This document shows, in pieces, positions 35,987 to 44,279 of a DNA stretch of 64,000 nt. The stretch is from the NCBI RefSeq assembly GCF_900187305.1, contig NZ_LT906434.1, positions 2,488,523 through 2,552,522 of the forward strand, read 5' to 3'. Every line of letters begins with the position of its first letter. Positions within the stretch are counted from its first letter, which is position 1. A program made the position numbers and the translations under genes. The notes beneath the pieces were generated by a model, which saw nothing but the letters and a program-made list of their open reading frames with translations, ran no database searches and was not told the origin of the DNA. Source of the stretch: Neisseria zoodegmatis. Lineage in GTDB: Bacteria; Pseudomonadota; Gammaproteobacteria; Burkholderiales; Neisseriaceae.

Positions 35987-37191
35987 CAGTTTTTATGCTC
36001 TCTTACACTAGCAATCAACAAACTTAAAATACCATACAACATTAAACCAATAAAAAATGTTGCAACAATGTTGTATAAGCGTTGAGGTTTTAATGCCATA
36101 TCCGGACGACTTGGCTTAGACACAACTTCAAGATAGAGCTGCTTGCGCTCCGCCTCGGCTTTAGCATTTTCCAAAGCAGCAATTGCTGCAGCCAATTGCT
36201 TCTCCGCCAACTCATTTTCCAAAAATAAACGCTGATATGCCGCAGCTTGTGCAGTGATAGAATTACTTGAGCCACCTGAAATCATCTGCATTTGCTGTTT
36301 GATTTCTCTTTGCAGGCTTTTTTCACGTGCTTTCAAACCGGGAATCTGGGGATTTTCCGGAGTAACCGCTTTTACTTGGTCTAATTGCGTTTGAATAACG
36401 ATTAACTCATCCTGCAGTTTCGACACCAAATTCATCTGTGCTTCAGATTGGGCTTTTAAGTCAAAAATACCGTTTTTAGTGCGATACACAGCCATTTCTT
36501 CAGCCGCGTTTTTAACACGCTCCTCCGCCACAGCAACGTTTTGCTGAGCTTGCTCAATAGTATCTTTACGTGCACGGGCATTCAGCTTATTAATTAACTC
36601 CTCTCCCCTGCTGAGCAAAGCTGCATTGATTTGCTGTGACTCTTTGGCGTCAAACGACTCCACCGCCAATGTAGAAATGCCGGATACAGGATCAAAAGCA
36701 ATGTTGATTTTTTCTTTGTAATATTGATAGAAAGCCTCAGCTGAATCTCGGAAACCAAAACCATTGAAGCGGCTGAATACATCACCTTTCTCTTCATAAT
36801 AGGCGCGAATAGGAATGGTTTTGCTCAATTCTCCTAAAGCTGTGCGCGAACCCATATACTCACGAACAGTATAAGTATCGTCTTGCGAGCGGGTAAATCC
36901 TGCACTCTGTAATAAAGCACCCAAACCACCGGTCGAAGCTTGATTATGAGGGGAACGCACCACAAAACTAGATTCAGACGTATATTGATCTGCAGCCCAT
37001 CCTGAAAAATAAATCAATGAGCATACTGTGGGAATAATAATCGCAGCCCAAGCCAATGGTCCGGGCTTAGCTATTCCAATTTGCTTTTTCTTGTGTTTCC
37101 TATTTATATCATGCTGAGGATTATTTTTACTTTCCTGTTTTAATTCAGCTTTTTCCTGAACACTTTCTGTATCTGTATTTTTTTCAGACAT
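35986..37191 (-). CDS. ctrB: capsule export inner-membrane/periplasmic protein (PCP-3, KpsE-like)
   Basis: Polysaccharide co-polymerase-type protein that spans the periplasm to link the ABC exporter with the outer-membrane channel. From the ATG at 37191 (MSEKNTDTESVQEKAE) it is 401 aa, with a polar N-terminus, one membrane segment near residues 40-65, a long coiled-coil-rich periplasmic part and a C-terminal membrane segment. A TTG 10 codons upstream overlaps the ctrA stop and would allow coupling, but the ATG is more likely. Confidence 0.92.
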   Translation of the reverse strand: MSEKNTDTESVQEKAELKQESKNNPQHDINRKHKKKQIGIAKPGPLAWAAIIIPTVCSLIYFSGWAADQYTSESSFVVRSPHNQASTGGLGALLQSAGFTRSQDDTYTVREYMGSRTALGELSKTIPIRAYYEEKGDVFSRFNGFGFRDSAEAFYQYYKEKINIAFDPVSGISTLAVESFDAKESQQINAALLSRGEELINKLNARARKDTIEQAQQNVAVAEERVKNAAEEMAVYRTKNGIFDLKAQSEAQMNLVSKLQDELIVIQTQLDQVKAVTPENPQIPGLKAREKSLQREIKQQMQMISGGSSNSITAQAAAYQRLFLENELAEKQLAAAIAALENAKAEAERKQLYLEVVSKPSRPDMALKPQRLYNIVATFFIGLMLYGILSLLIASVREHKN

Positions 37192-37217
37192 CTTTAATTT
37201 GTACTTTCTATTCGCTA

Positions 37218-38387
37218 TCAATTAGCTATATTGTTAATACTGTTTACACCACTTACCACTGGAGAAAACACAAACTGCAAGAACTTCTGCATTTCAGCCA
37301 GCGGAGCATTGGCCACATACACAATGTCTTTATCCTTCATAGGAAATTTCTGTAACCAAAACAACGAATTTGCATCCAGAAGATTCATTCTGTAAACAGT
37401 TGGCACTTCCATTGAAATATCATAGCCTTTGGCCAACCACTTTTCTTTCTCTTCTTGAGGCAGCAACTCTAAAGGCTGATATCGAAACACAAAAATACCC
37501 TTAGGATTGGCACGCCGATCCAACAAACCGCCGGAAGCGCCAATCGCCTCGCCTAAATTCATACCCTTGGCCGAAAAGGAGATTTGCTGGTTTTTACCAA
37601 GTGCCCCCAATGCAGTGAAACTGAGAGGCTTCGAAAGCAAAGTGATCACATCACCCGGCTGCAAAACAACATTTTGCGCCGGTTGGGCCGTAATCGTTTC
37701 CAAAGCAACCGTACGAACCATGTTTCCACGGGTCATCTGTACCGATATATCTTGTACCCCACTATCCGTTCCGCCAATAGCAGCTACCGCATCTAAAACA
37801 CGCTCGCGATGGCCGGTTAAAGGCATTCTGATACTGCGCCCGGCTCGAATTACCGTAGCATTGCTGGAGTTATTTTGCACAACCCTCACCATGGCCTGCG
37901 GCTGGTTCGCCATTTTTTTCAGACGGCCTACAATCTCTTTTTGTATCCGCACCGGAGTTTTTCCACTAACCGGCACATTCCCTAAAAAGGGCACCGAAAC
38001 CATGCCCTGAGTATCCACAATCTGCGGAGGCAAGCTGACTGTTTGAGCAGAACCCGAACCCACTGAATTCAAAGCCCCACCAAAAAGTACAGCCGGAGCC
38101 GCTTCCCACAGAGTGATTTCGAGCACGTCTCCTGCTCCCACTGCATCGGCAAAACGTGCATTGCCCACACCAAAATCAAGAAATGACTGCTGTTGTGCCA
38201 ATGAGTAAAAAGAGGACAGTACACTCTCATCAATATCGACTACAGCAACATCAGGCACAGTTACCTGCACCTGATGATTTTTTAAATTTATAACCTCAAT
38301 TTGATTCGGCCCTGATGTTGGCAAATTACCACAACCATTCAAAGCTACTGATATAAAAATAACGCCCACGGCCTTATATATAACCAT
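37218..38387 (-). CDS. ctrA: outer-membrane capsule export lipoprotein (CtrA/Wza family)
   Basis: Outer-membrane channel of the capsule exporter. The 389-aa precursor has a lipobox LNGC (C19), then the poly-export domain with GDVLEITLWEAAP and the SLBB-type repeats with AGRSIRMPLTGHRERVLDAV. It is the first gene of the leftward ctrABCD operon. An uptake sequence lies in its coding region (37918-37927). In meningococci ctrA is the target of diagnostic PCR, but sequence divergence here would need to be checked. Confidence 0.93.
   Translation of the reverse strand: MVIYKAVGVIFISVALNGCGNLPTSGPNQIEVINLKNHQVQVTVPDVAVVDIDESVLSSFYSLAQQQSFLDFGVGNARFADAVGAGDVLEITLWEAAPAVLFGGALNSVGSGSAQTVSLPPQIVDTQGMVSVPFLGNVPVSGKTPVRIQKEIVGRLKKMANQPQAMVRVVQNNSSNATVIRAGRSIRMPLTGHRERVLDAVAAIGGTDSGVQDISVQMTRGNMVRTVALETITAQPAQNVVLQPGDVITLLSKPLSFTALGALGKNQQISFSAKGMNLGEAIGASGGLLDRRANPKGIFVFRYQPLELLPQEEKEKWLAKGYDISMEVPTVYRMNLLDANSLFWLQKFPMKDKDIVYVANAPLAEMQKFLQFVFSPVVSGVNSINNIAN
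37918..37927 (-). repeat. uptake sequence inside ctrA, last before the capsule desert
   Basis: TTCAGACGGC in the coding frame of ctrA. No further intact uptake sequence occurs until 46487, an interval of 8.6 kb. Confidence 0.85.
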
Positions 38388-38642
38388 TACCCGATTCCCA
38401 TCTCAAGAATTAATTAAAAATAATTTAATTAATTCAATATATTATAAAATAAAAATGCATTTTTTAATTATGCAATACAAATATAAAATTTATTTAATTC
38501 CATGATGTTTACAACCAATCTGTAAGAATAGGATAAATTTTACAATATTTCTTTAACAAAATAATAACAAATTACACTATAATTCAAGACTTAGTCAAAT
38601 AAGACAAAGTCTTACTCATTATTCTAACGGAAAATATTCATT
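38388..38642. promoter_or_regulatory. divergent capsule promoter region
   Basis: This 255-bp, very AT-rich gap separates ctrA (leftward) from wecB (rightward). Toward wecB there is a TATAAT at 38578-38583 with TTAACA 19 bp upstream. Toward ctrA there is a TATAAT on the minus strand at 38441-38446 with no clear -35. Between them lies a perfect 14-bp palindrome, AAAAATGCATTTTT (38451-38464). The arrangement parallels the shared regulatory gap of meningococcal capsule loci. Confidence 0.65.
38586..38613 (+). promoter_or_regulatory. 5'-UTR hairpin of the capsule biosynthesis operon
   Basis: AAGACTT (38586-38592) and AAGTCTT (38607-38613) are perfect inverse copies with a 14-nt loop. The predicted transcript starts near 38590, so the hairpin would be at or just inside its 5' end, 30 nt before the ATG. 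The meningococcal cssA leader, which is an RNA thermometer, is in the same position. Function here is inferred only. Confidence 0.5.
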
Positions 38643-39890
38643 ATGGAAGAAAAACTATCAGTTGGTAACATCTCTTCAATCCCCTCTAACTTACCCACTT
38701 TCAAATTGCCATATTCGCATAACAATAATGAGAATAAGGTAGTCTCAAAAATGCCGAGACTATTGGTTGTTTTTGGGACAAGACCTGAGGCTATTAAAAT
38801 GGCTCCGTTAGTTGATGGCTTAAAAAAAAGAAAAATCGATTTTCGAGTGTGCGTAACTGGACAACATCGCCAAATGCTTGATCAAGTCTTGGATTTATTT
38901 GAGATCACTCCTCACTATGATTTAGACATTATGAACAGTAAACAAACTTTGTCTACTGTGACATCAGCCATTCTTCAGAAAATACAACCTGTTATCGAAG
39001 ATTACAAACCAACTGTTATTTGCGTTCATGGTGACACAGCCACAACATTGGCAACATCTTTAGCCGCTTACTACAACCAAATCGATATTGCCCACATTGA
39101 AGCCGGATTAAGAACCAGCAATATCTATTCACCCTGGCCGGAAGAAGGCAATCGTAAAATTACCGCCGCGGTAGCTAAATATCACTTTGCACCTACTGAA
39201 AGCACAAAAAACAACCTGCTTCAAGAAGGAGTGTCTGCCCAAAACATTTATGTAACGGGCAACACCGTTATCGACGCTTTATTTTTAGCTTGCCAAAAAA
39301 TCGAAAGCAAAAAAGAACTTCTAGAAAAATACGAGAATGAATTTTCTTATTTAAAAAATAAGAAAATCGTATTGATTACGGGACACCGCCGAGAAAACTT
39401 CGGAAACGGCTTTGAAAATATTTGCCAAGCGATATCAGAATTAGCCGCTCAAAATCCTAACGTAGAGTTCGTATATCCTGTCCATCTCAACCCAAGTGTA
39501 CGCGAACCCGTAAACCGTTTACTGGCAGGCAAATCCAATATCCATTTGATCGAACCTTTAGATTATCTGAGCTTCGTTTACTTAATGAAAATGTCTTACG
39601 TCATCCTAACCGATTCAGGTGGCATTCAGGAAGAAGCCCCTTCTCTAGGCAAACCTGTGCTGGTGATGCGAGACACAACAGAGCGCCCTGAAGCAGTAGA
39701 AGCAGGAACAGTAAAACTGGTAGGCACTTCTCAACAAACCATTATTGAACAAGTAAATTTGTTACTTAACAACCAACGTGAGTATGAAAAAATGGCGGGA
39801 GCACACAACCCATACGGAGATGGCACAGCCGTAGACAGGATTCTCGCTATCTTTACCAACGAACAAATAAACCAACAACTTGCCATTTAG
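38643..39890 (+). CDS. wecB: UDP-N-acetylglucosamine 2-epimerase (non-hydrolysing)
   Basis: Converts UDP-GlcNAc to UDP-ManNAc, the first committed step of the capsule sugar. The family core starts at residue 37 (MPRLLVVFGTRPEAIKMAPL) and has the conserved EAGLRTSNIYSPWPEEGNR, TGHRRENFG and DSGGIQEEAPSLGKPVLV. The 36-residue N-terminal extension is low in complexity and not typical of the family. The ATG at 38751 could be the true start; both have weak ribosome sites. It is the first gene of the rightward capsule operon. Confidence 0.92.
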   Translation: MEEKLSVGNISSIPSNLPTFKLPYSHNNNENKVVSKMPRLLVVFGTRPEAIKMAPLVDGLKKRKIDFRVCVTGQHRQMLDQVLDLFEITPHYDLDIMNSKQTLSTVTSAILQKIQPVIEDYKPTVICVHGDTATTLATSLAAYYNQIDIAHIEAGLRTSNIYSPWPEEGNRKITAAVAKYHFAPTESTKNNLLQEGVSAQNIYVTGNTVIDALFLACQKIESKKELLEKYENEFSYLKNKKIVLITGHRRENFGNGFENICQAISELAAQNPNVEFVYPVHLNPSVREPVNRLLAGKSNIHLIEPLDYLSFVYLMKMSYVILTDSGGIQEEAPSLGKPVLVMRDTTERPEAVEAGTVKLVGTSQQTIIEQVNLLLNNQREYEKMAGAHNPYGDGTAVDRILAIFTNEQINQQLAI

Positions 39891-39944
39891 TAAACCGGCT
39901 TCTACAAAAGCCTATACCTTGAAATTTTCAAAGAGGAAAACGTC

Positions 39945-41213
39945 ATGTCAAAATTTGAGACCATTTCAGTAATCGGATTAGGATATATCGGCCTTCCCAC
40001 CGCTGCAGCTTTTGCGCAACAAGGGGTTAATGTAATCGGCGTAGATGTTAACCAACGCGCTGTAGACACAATTAATCAAGGCAAAATTCATATTGTAGAG
40101 CCGGATTTAGATATTGCCGTACACGAGTGCGTAACAAAAGGAACATTAAAAGCAACAATGGTTCCGGAACCTGCAGATGCTTTTTTAATCGCCGTTCCAA
40201 CTCCATTTAAAGGCTCAAATTACGAACCCGACCTCAGCTATATTGAAGCAGCCAGCAAAGCCATTGCTCCGGTACTGAAAAAAGGCGATCTCGTTATTCT
40301 CGAATCAACGTCCCCAGTGGGAGCAACAGAGCAAATGTCCGAATGGCTGGCAGAAGCCCGTCCTGATTTAAGCTTCCCTCAACAAGCCGGAGAAAACTCA
40401 GATATCCGCGTCGCTCATTGCCCCGAAAGAGTGCTACCAGGCCAAGTAATGCGAGAACTCATCGAAAATGACCGTATCATTGGCGGCATTACACCCAAAT
40501 GCTCTGAACAGGCCGTTTCCTTATATAAAATTTTTGTCAAAGGCGATTGCATCATTACCAATGCCCGCACTGCAGAGATGTGCAAGCTCACCGAAAATTC
40601 TTTCAGAGACGTTAACATTGCTTTTGCCAATGAGCTTTCTATTATTTGCGATAAGCTAGACATCAATGTATGGGAATTGATTAACCTTGCCAACCGACAT
40701 CCCCGTGTCAATATTTTACAACCGGGATGTGGCGTAGGCGGACACTGTATTGCCGTTGATCCATGGTTTATTGTCAATAAAACACCTGATTTAGCTAAAT
40801 TGATTCACATGGCTCGCTTAGTGAATGATGGAAAACCCGAATGGGTCATCAATAAAGTAAACGATGCCGTGATTGAAGCCTTGCAAAAAAATCCTAATAA
40901 AACCCTAGGGGACATTAAAATTGCCTGCTTAGGTCTAGCATTTAAGCCTGATATTGATGACTTGCGTGAAAGCCCTGCGTTAAAAATCACCGAACAACTT
41001 GCAGAAAAATATCCAAATCAAATTACAGCTGTTGAACCAAACATTGAAGCGTTGCCAGAACAATTAGCCACTATAAATATTAAACTTTCATCTTTACAAC
41101 AAGCTTTAGAAGCTGCAGATGTGTTGGTAGTGCTGGTTGATCATAAAGAGTTTAAAGAAATCCAGGCGGTCTCAATAAATGCGGTTTTAGTGGATACCAA
41201 AGGTATTTGGTAA
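39945..41213 (+). CDS. wecC: UDP-N-acetyl-D-mannosamine dehydrogenase
   Basis: Oxidises UDP-ManNAc to UDP-ManNAcA with NAD. The 422-aa protein has the Rossmann start SVIGLGYIGLPTAAAFAQQG, the ESTSPVGATEQ block, the GCGVGGHCIAVDPWF active-site region with the catalytic Cys, and the FKPDIDDLRESPAL C-terminal motif. It follows wecB by 54 bp. Together they supply UDP-ManNAcA, so the capsule repeat most likely contains N-acetylmannosaminuronic acid. Confidence 0.93.
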   Translation: MSKFETISVIGLGYIGLPTAAAFAQQGVNVIGVDVNQRAVDTINQGKIHIVEPDLDIAVHECVTKGTLKATMVPEPADAFLIAVPTPFKGSNYEPDLSYIEAASKAIAPVLKKGDLVILESTSPVGATEQMSEWLAEARPDLSFPQQAGENSDIRVAHCPERVLPGQVMRELIENDRIIGGITPKCSEQAVSLYKIFVKGDCIITNARTAEMCKLTENSFRDVNIAFANELSIICDKLDINVWELINLANRHPRVNILQPGCGVGGHCIAVDPWFIVNKTPDLAKLIHMARLVNDGKPEWVINKVNDAVIEALQKNPNKTLGDIKIACLGLAFKPDIDDLRESPALKITEQLAEKYPNQITAVEPNIEALPEQLATINIKLSSLQQALEAADVLVVLVDHKEFKEIQAVSINAVLVDTKGIW

Positions 41214-41302
41214 TCTCCCTTACTTCTTAGCATGCAAAAGCGATGTTCTATACTTAAGAATATTGCTTTAAGTCATATTAAATTTAGATTTAAAACAAAG
41301 AT

Positions 41303-44215
41303 ATGAATATATTGATTTTTGGTAGCTGTGTAACAAGAGATGCTTTTACCTTTGATAAGGCGGATGCATTTAAACTCGTTCGATATTTTGCACGCAGCTC
41401 GTTGGCAACCGCATTTAACTCTGTCAAAGTTGAAGATAGTTACACAGAACAATTGAAATCACCATTTCAACGAAAAATTGTACATGCTGATTTTTGCAAA
41501 GAGTTTACCAATGAGCTTGTCGATAAACAATATGATTATCTGATTTTAGATTTTATAGACGACAGATATGATTTATTTAAATTTTCCGATGGTGGTAAGG
41601 TTTTATTGACTGCTGAATTAAAACAAACCGACTTTCTTAAAAGAAACCAAGACAAAGGCCGAATTGTTTCCGGTTGGTCAGAAGAATGGTTTCAAGAATG
41701 GCAAAAGGGCTGCTTGCAATTTATTAAAAAAGCTCAAGAACACAACTTATTGCCAAAAATCTTACTCAACAAAGTATATTGGACCCCCCAACTTACCAAC
41801 GGGGAAATATTTTATGACGAAACGAAAGTGATACAAGCGAACAACTTCCTTGAGCGACAGTATGGCTTTATTGAGAAGTTTTTAAACCACAATAATACCT
41901 TAAATTATACCTCTGATGTACTTTATGCGAATAAAGGACACATGTGGGGACTAAGTCCATTTCATTATATAGACGAGCTTTACCTGCTTATGCTAGATCA
42001 ACTGAAAGATGACTCATTGCGCGCAGAAATCCGCAATGAGCGTATTTCAGCATCAAGCGGAGTAGAAGTTGTAGCGAATACATTAACCAATCAACCTCTT
42101 TCAAATATGAAACAAAGTTTTTCAAACGAGCTTCATACCATTAAAGAGCAGTTATCCTACATCCGTAAAAATTCCCGCCAGCAATTGCAGCTAACTCAAC
42201 AATTGCAGGATAAAAGCACTCAATATGAGCAAACCATTCATGAACTGACTAAAAATCTGGAAAAGGTAAAAGCAGAGTTGAATGCAGCAAACCAAAAAAT
42301 TCAACAAACCAAACAACAGTTAGAAAATACGCTTTCGTTTAAGCTAGGTTACACCTTAATTCATTCAACCAAATCATTTGGCAATTTTATCTCCTTACCA
42401 GGTGATTTAATTAAGTTAATGAGCTATGCCAAATCCAAAAAAGAAAATAAAAACTTACCTTCCATAAAAAAAGCTGTTAAATCAAACTCTTTCCCTAAAG
42501 TTGACAGTCAATTTAAAAAGCAGTACGGCATTAGGTTTATTTCAATTTTGGATGAAATATCTCATACCTCGTTTGAAAGTGAATTTCAGCTTTTCCAATT
42601 GAACAAAACCACCTTTGAAGCACAAATCAAAGGCTCTTCATCTTCGGGCTTTTTAATTGAAAGCTGCTGGAAAGGCAATTTTGGTGCTTGGGAATACGCC
42701 TTTACTTCTCCCAACTTGCAACACCAAAACGCCCAAAATTTATTGAAAGCCTTAGATATCGCAAAAGAACGTAACTTCCCAATAGTCTTTTGGAATAAAG
42801 AAGATCCAATGCACTACGAGAAGTTTTTACCCATTGCATCAAAATGTGATGTGATATTCACAACCGACAGCAATAAGGTCAAAGATTATCAACGCGATGT
42901 ACCGAATGCCAAAGTGGATACTCTGCTTTTTGCTGCCAATATCAACATCTGCAACCCTGCCAACCGTTTCCGTAAAGAGCATGAAAATATCTGCTTTGCC
43001 GGATCTTATTACGGTGTAGGCCATGACGATCGCAAAAAACAAATGGATGCCTTATTGCCTACTATTATCAAATTTCAAGGAGCCATTTACGACCGAATGT
43101 CTCAAACCGGCAACGAACGTTATGCCTATCCTCGTAAATACCGTAAATTTATACGTCCGGCTGTTCCATTCAGAGAAATTGTAGATATTTACAAACAGTT
43201 TAAAATCTTTTTGAATGTAAATACCATCACTGATTCTCCAACAATGATGTCCCGTCGTGTTTATGAATTGCTGGCATGCGGCACCCCAGTGATTTCCACA
43301 CCATCTATGGCTATTGATGAGCAGTTTAAAGGCATTGTCCAAGTAGCCAAAAATGCCAAAGAAGCTAATAAAATTGCCAAAAGATTGCTGGAAAATGAAT
43401 GGGAATGGCTAAGGATTTCACATCTTGGCTATCGCGAAATTATGCTCAAGCATACTTATGAGCACCGTGCTGTTCAAATTGCCAATTCATTGGGAAAAAA
43501 TATTCAGCAGGAGAAACCTTTAGCCAGTATTGTAGTCGCATCAAACCGCCCTCACTTTATCGACAGGATTGTTCAAAACCTTAGCCAACAGGTTTATCCC
43601 AATGTAGAAGTTATTGTGATTGCTCAGAAATATACTGATGAGCAATTAGCTGAATTGGAACGTAAACTGAATAATAGCGGAAAAACATTTAAATCCATTC
43701 AGATAGTGCGTAACGACTCGGAAGATACATTGGGCAAACGCCTTAATCAGGGAATTTCACTATCAAAAGGCGAATATATTGCCAAGTTTGACGATGATGA
43801 CTTTTACTTCCCCAGTTACCTACAAGATATGCTCATACCTTTTAAATTTGGCGACTATGGTATTGTGGGTAAAAAAGAAATCTTTATTTATCTAGAGGGT
43901 CAAAACAAAACCTTTGTCCGTTACAAAGGACAACGCCATATGGAAACCGATTTTCTAACAGGTGCAACCCTAGTATTTTCAAGAAAAGCCCTAGCACAGC
44001 TTTCTTTCGGTGATTTAAATCGGGGAGAAGACTCAAATATTCTCGAGCAAGCCAAAAAATTAAAAATTAAAACATATGTTGCAGACCCGTTTAACTTTGT
44101 TGTTTATCGCTCCAAAGAGCTGTCTAACCATACTTGGCAGGTAGAAGATAAATTTTTCACTGATAAGGGTGTATTTATAGGAGAAGGTTTGGCTGAGGAT
44201 ACAGTTAAACTATAG
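41303..44215 (+). CDS. three-module capsule protein: DUF6270, CgeB-type transferase and GT2
   Basis: A 970-aa protein with four parts. Residues 1-230 resemble DUF6270 (start MNILIFGSCVTRDAFTFD, SGNH-hydrolase-like). Residues 270-350 are a Gln/Lys-rich coiled coil. Residues 450-720 are a CgeB-like glycosyltransferase with ESCWKGN, VFWNKEDPMHYEKF and SRRVYELLACGTPVIST. Residues 735-960 are a GT2-type domain starting PLASIVVASNRP, with the metal-binding stretch FDDDDF near 830. It therefore likely combines an esterase or acyl-transfer step with two sugar transfers in the cytoplasm. The order of transfer is unknown. Confidence 0.82.
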   Translation: MNILIFGSCVTRDAFTFDKADAFKLVRYFARSSLATAFNSVKVEDSYTEQLKSPFQRKIVHADFCKEFTNELVDKQYDYLILDFIDDRYDLFKFSDGGKVLLTAELKQTDFLKRNQDKGRIVSGWSEEWFQEWQKGCLQFIKKAQEHNLLPKILLNKVYWTPQLTNGEIFYDETKVIQANNFLERQYGFIEKFLNHNNTLNYTSDVLYANKGHMWGLSPFHYIDELYLLMLDQLKDDSLRAEIRNERISASSGVEVVANTLTNQPLSNMKQSFSNELHTIKEQLSYIRKNSRQQLQLTQQLQDKSTQYEQTIHELTKNLEKVKAELNAANQKIQQTKQQLENTLSFKLGYTLIHSTKSFGNFISLPGDLIKLMSYAKSKKENKNLPSIKKAVKSNSFPKVDSQFKKQYGIRFISILDEISHTSFESEFQLFQLNKTTFEAQIKGSSSSGFLIESCWKGNFGAWEYAFTSPNLQHQNAQNLLKALDIAKERNFPIVFWNKEDPMHYEKFLPIASKCDVIFTTDSNKVKDYQRDVPNAKVDTLLFAANINICNPANRFRKEHENICFAGSYYGVGHDDRKKQMDALLPTIIKFQGAIYDRMSQTGNERYAYPRKYRKFIRPAVPFREIVDIYKQFKIFLNVNTITDSPTMMSRRVYELLACGTPVISTPSMAIDEQFKGIVQVAKNAKEANKIAKRLLENEWEWLRISHLGYREIMLKHTYEHRAVQIANSLGKNIQQEKPLASIVVASNRPHFIDRIVQNLSQQVYPNVEVIVIAQKYTDEQLAELERKLNNSGKTFKSIQIVRNDSEDTLGKRLNQGISLSKGEYIAKFDDDDFYFPSYLQDMLIPFKFGDYGIVGKKEIFIYLEGQNKTFVRYKGQRHMETDFLTGATLVFSRKALAQLSFGDLNRGEDSNILEQAKKLKIKTYVADPFNFVVYRSKELSNHTWQVEDKFFTDKGVFIGEGLAEDTVKL

Positions 44216-44279
44216 TGACATATATATTCCATGAAATATACATAAATTTATTATTTTATTACTGTGCGACTTAATTAAT

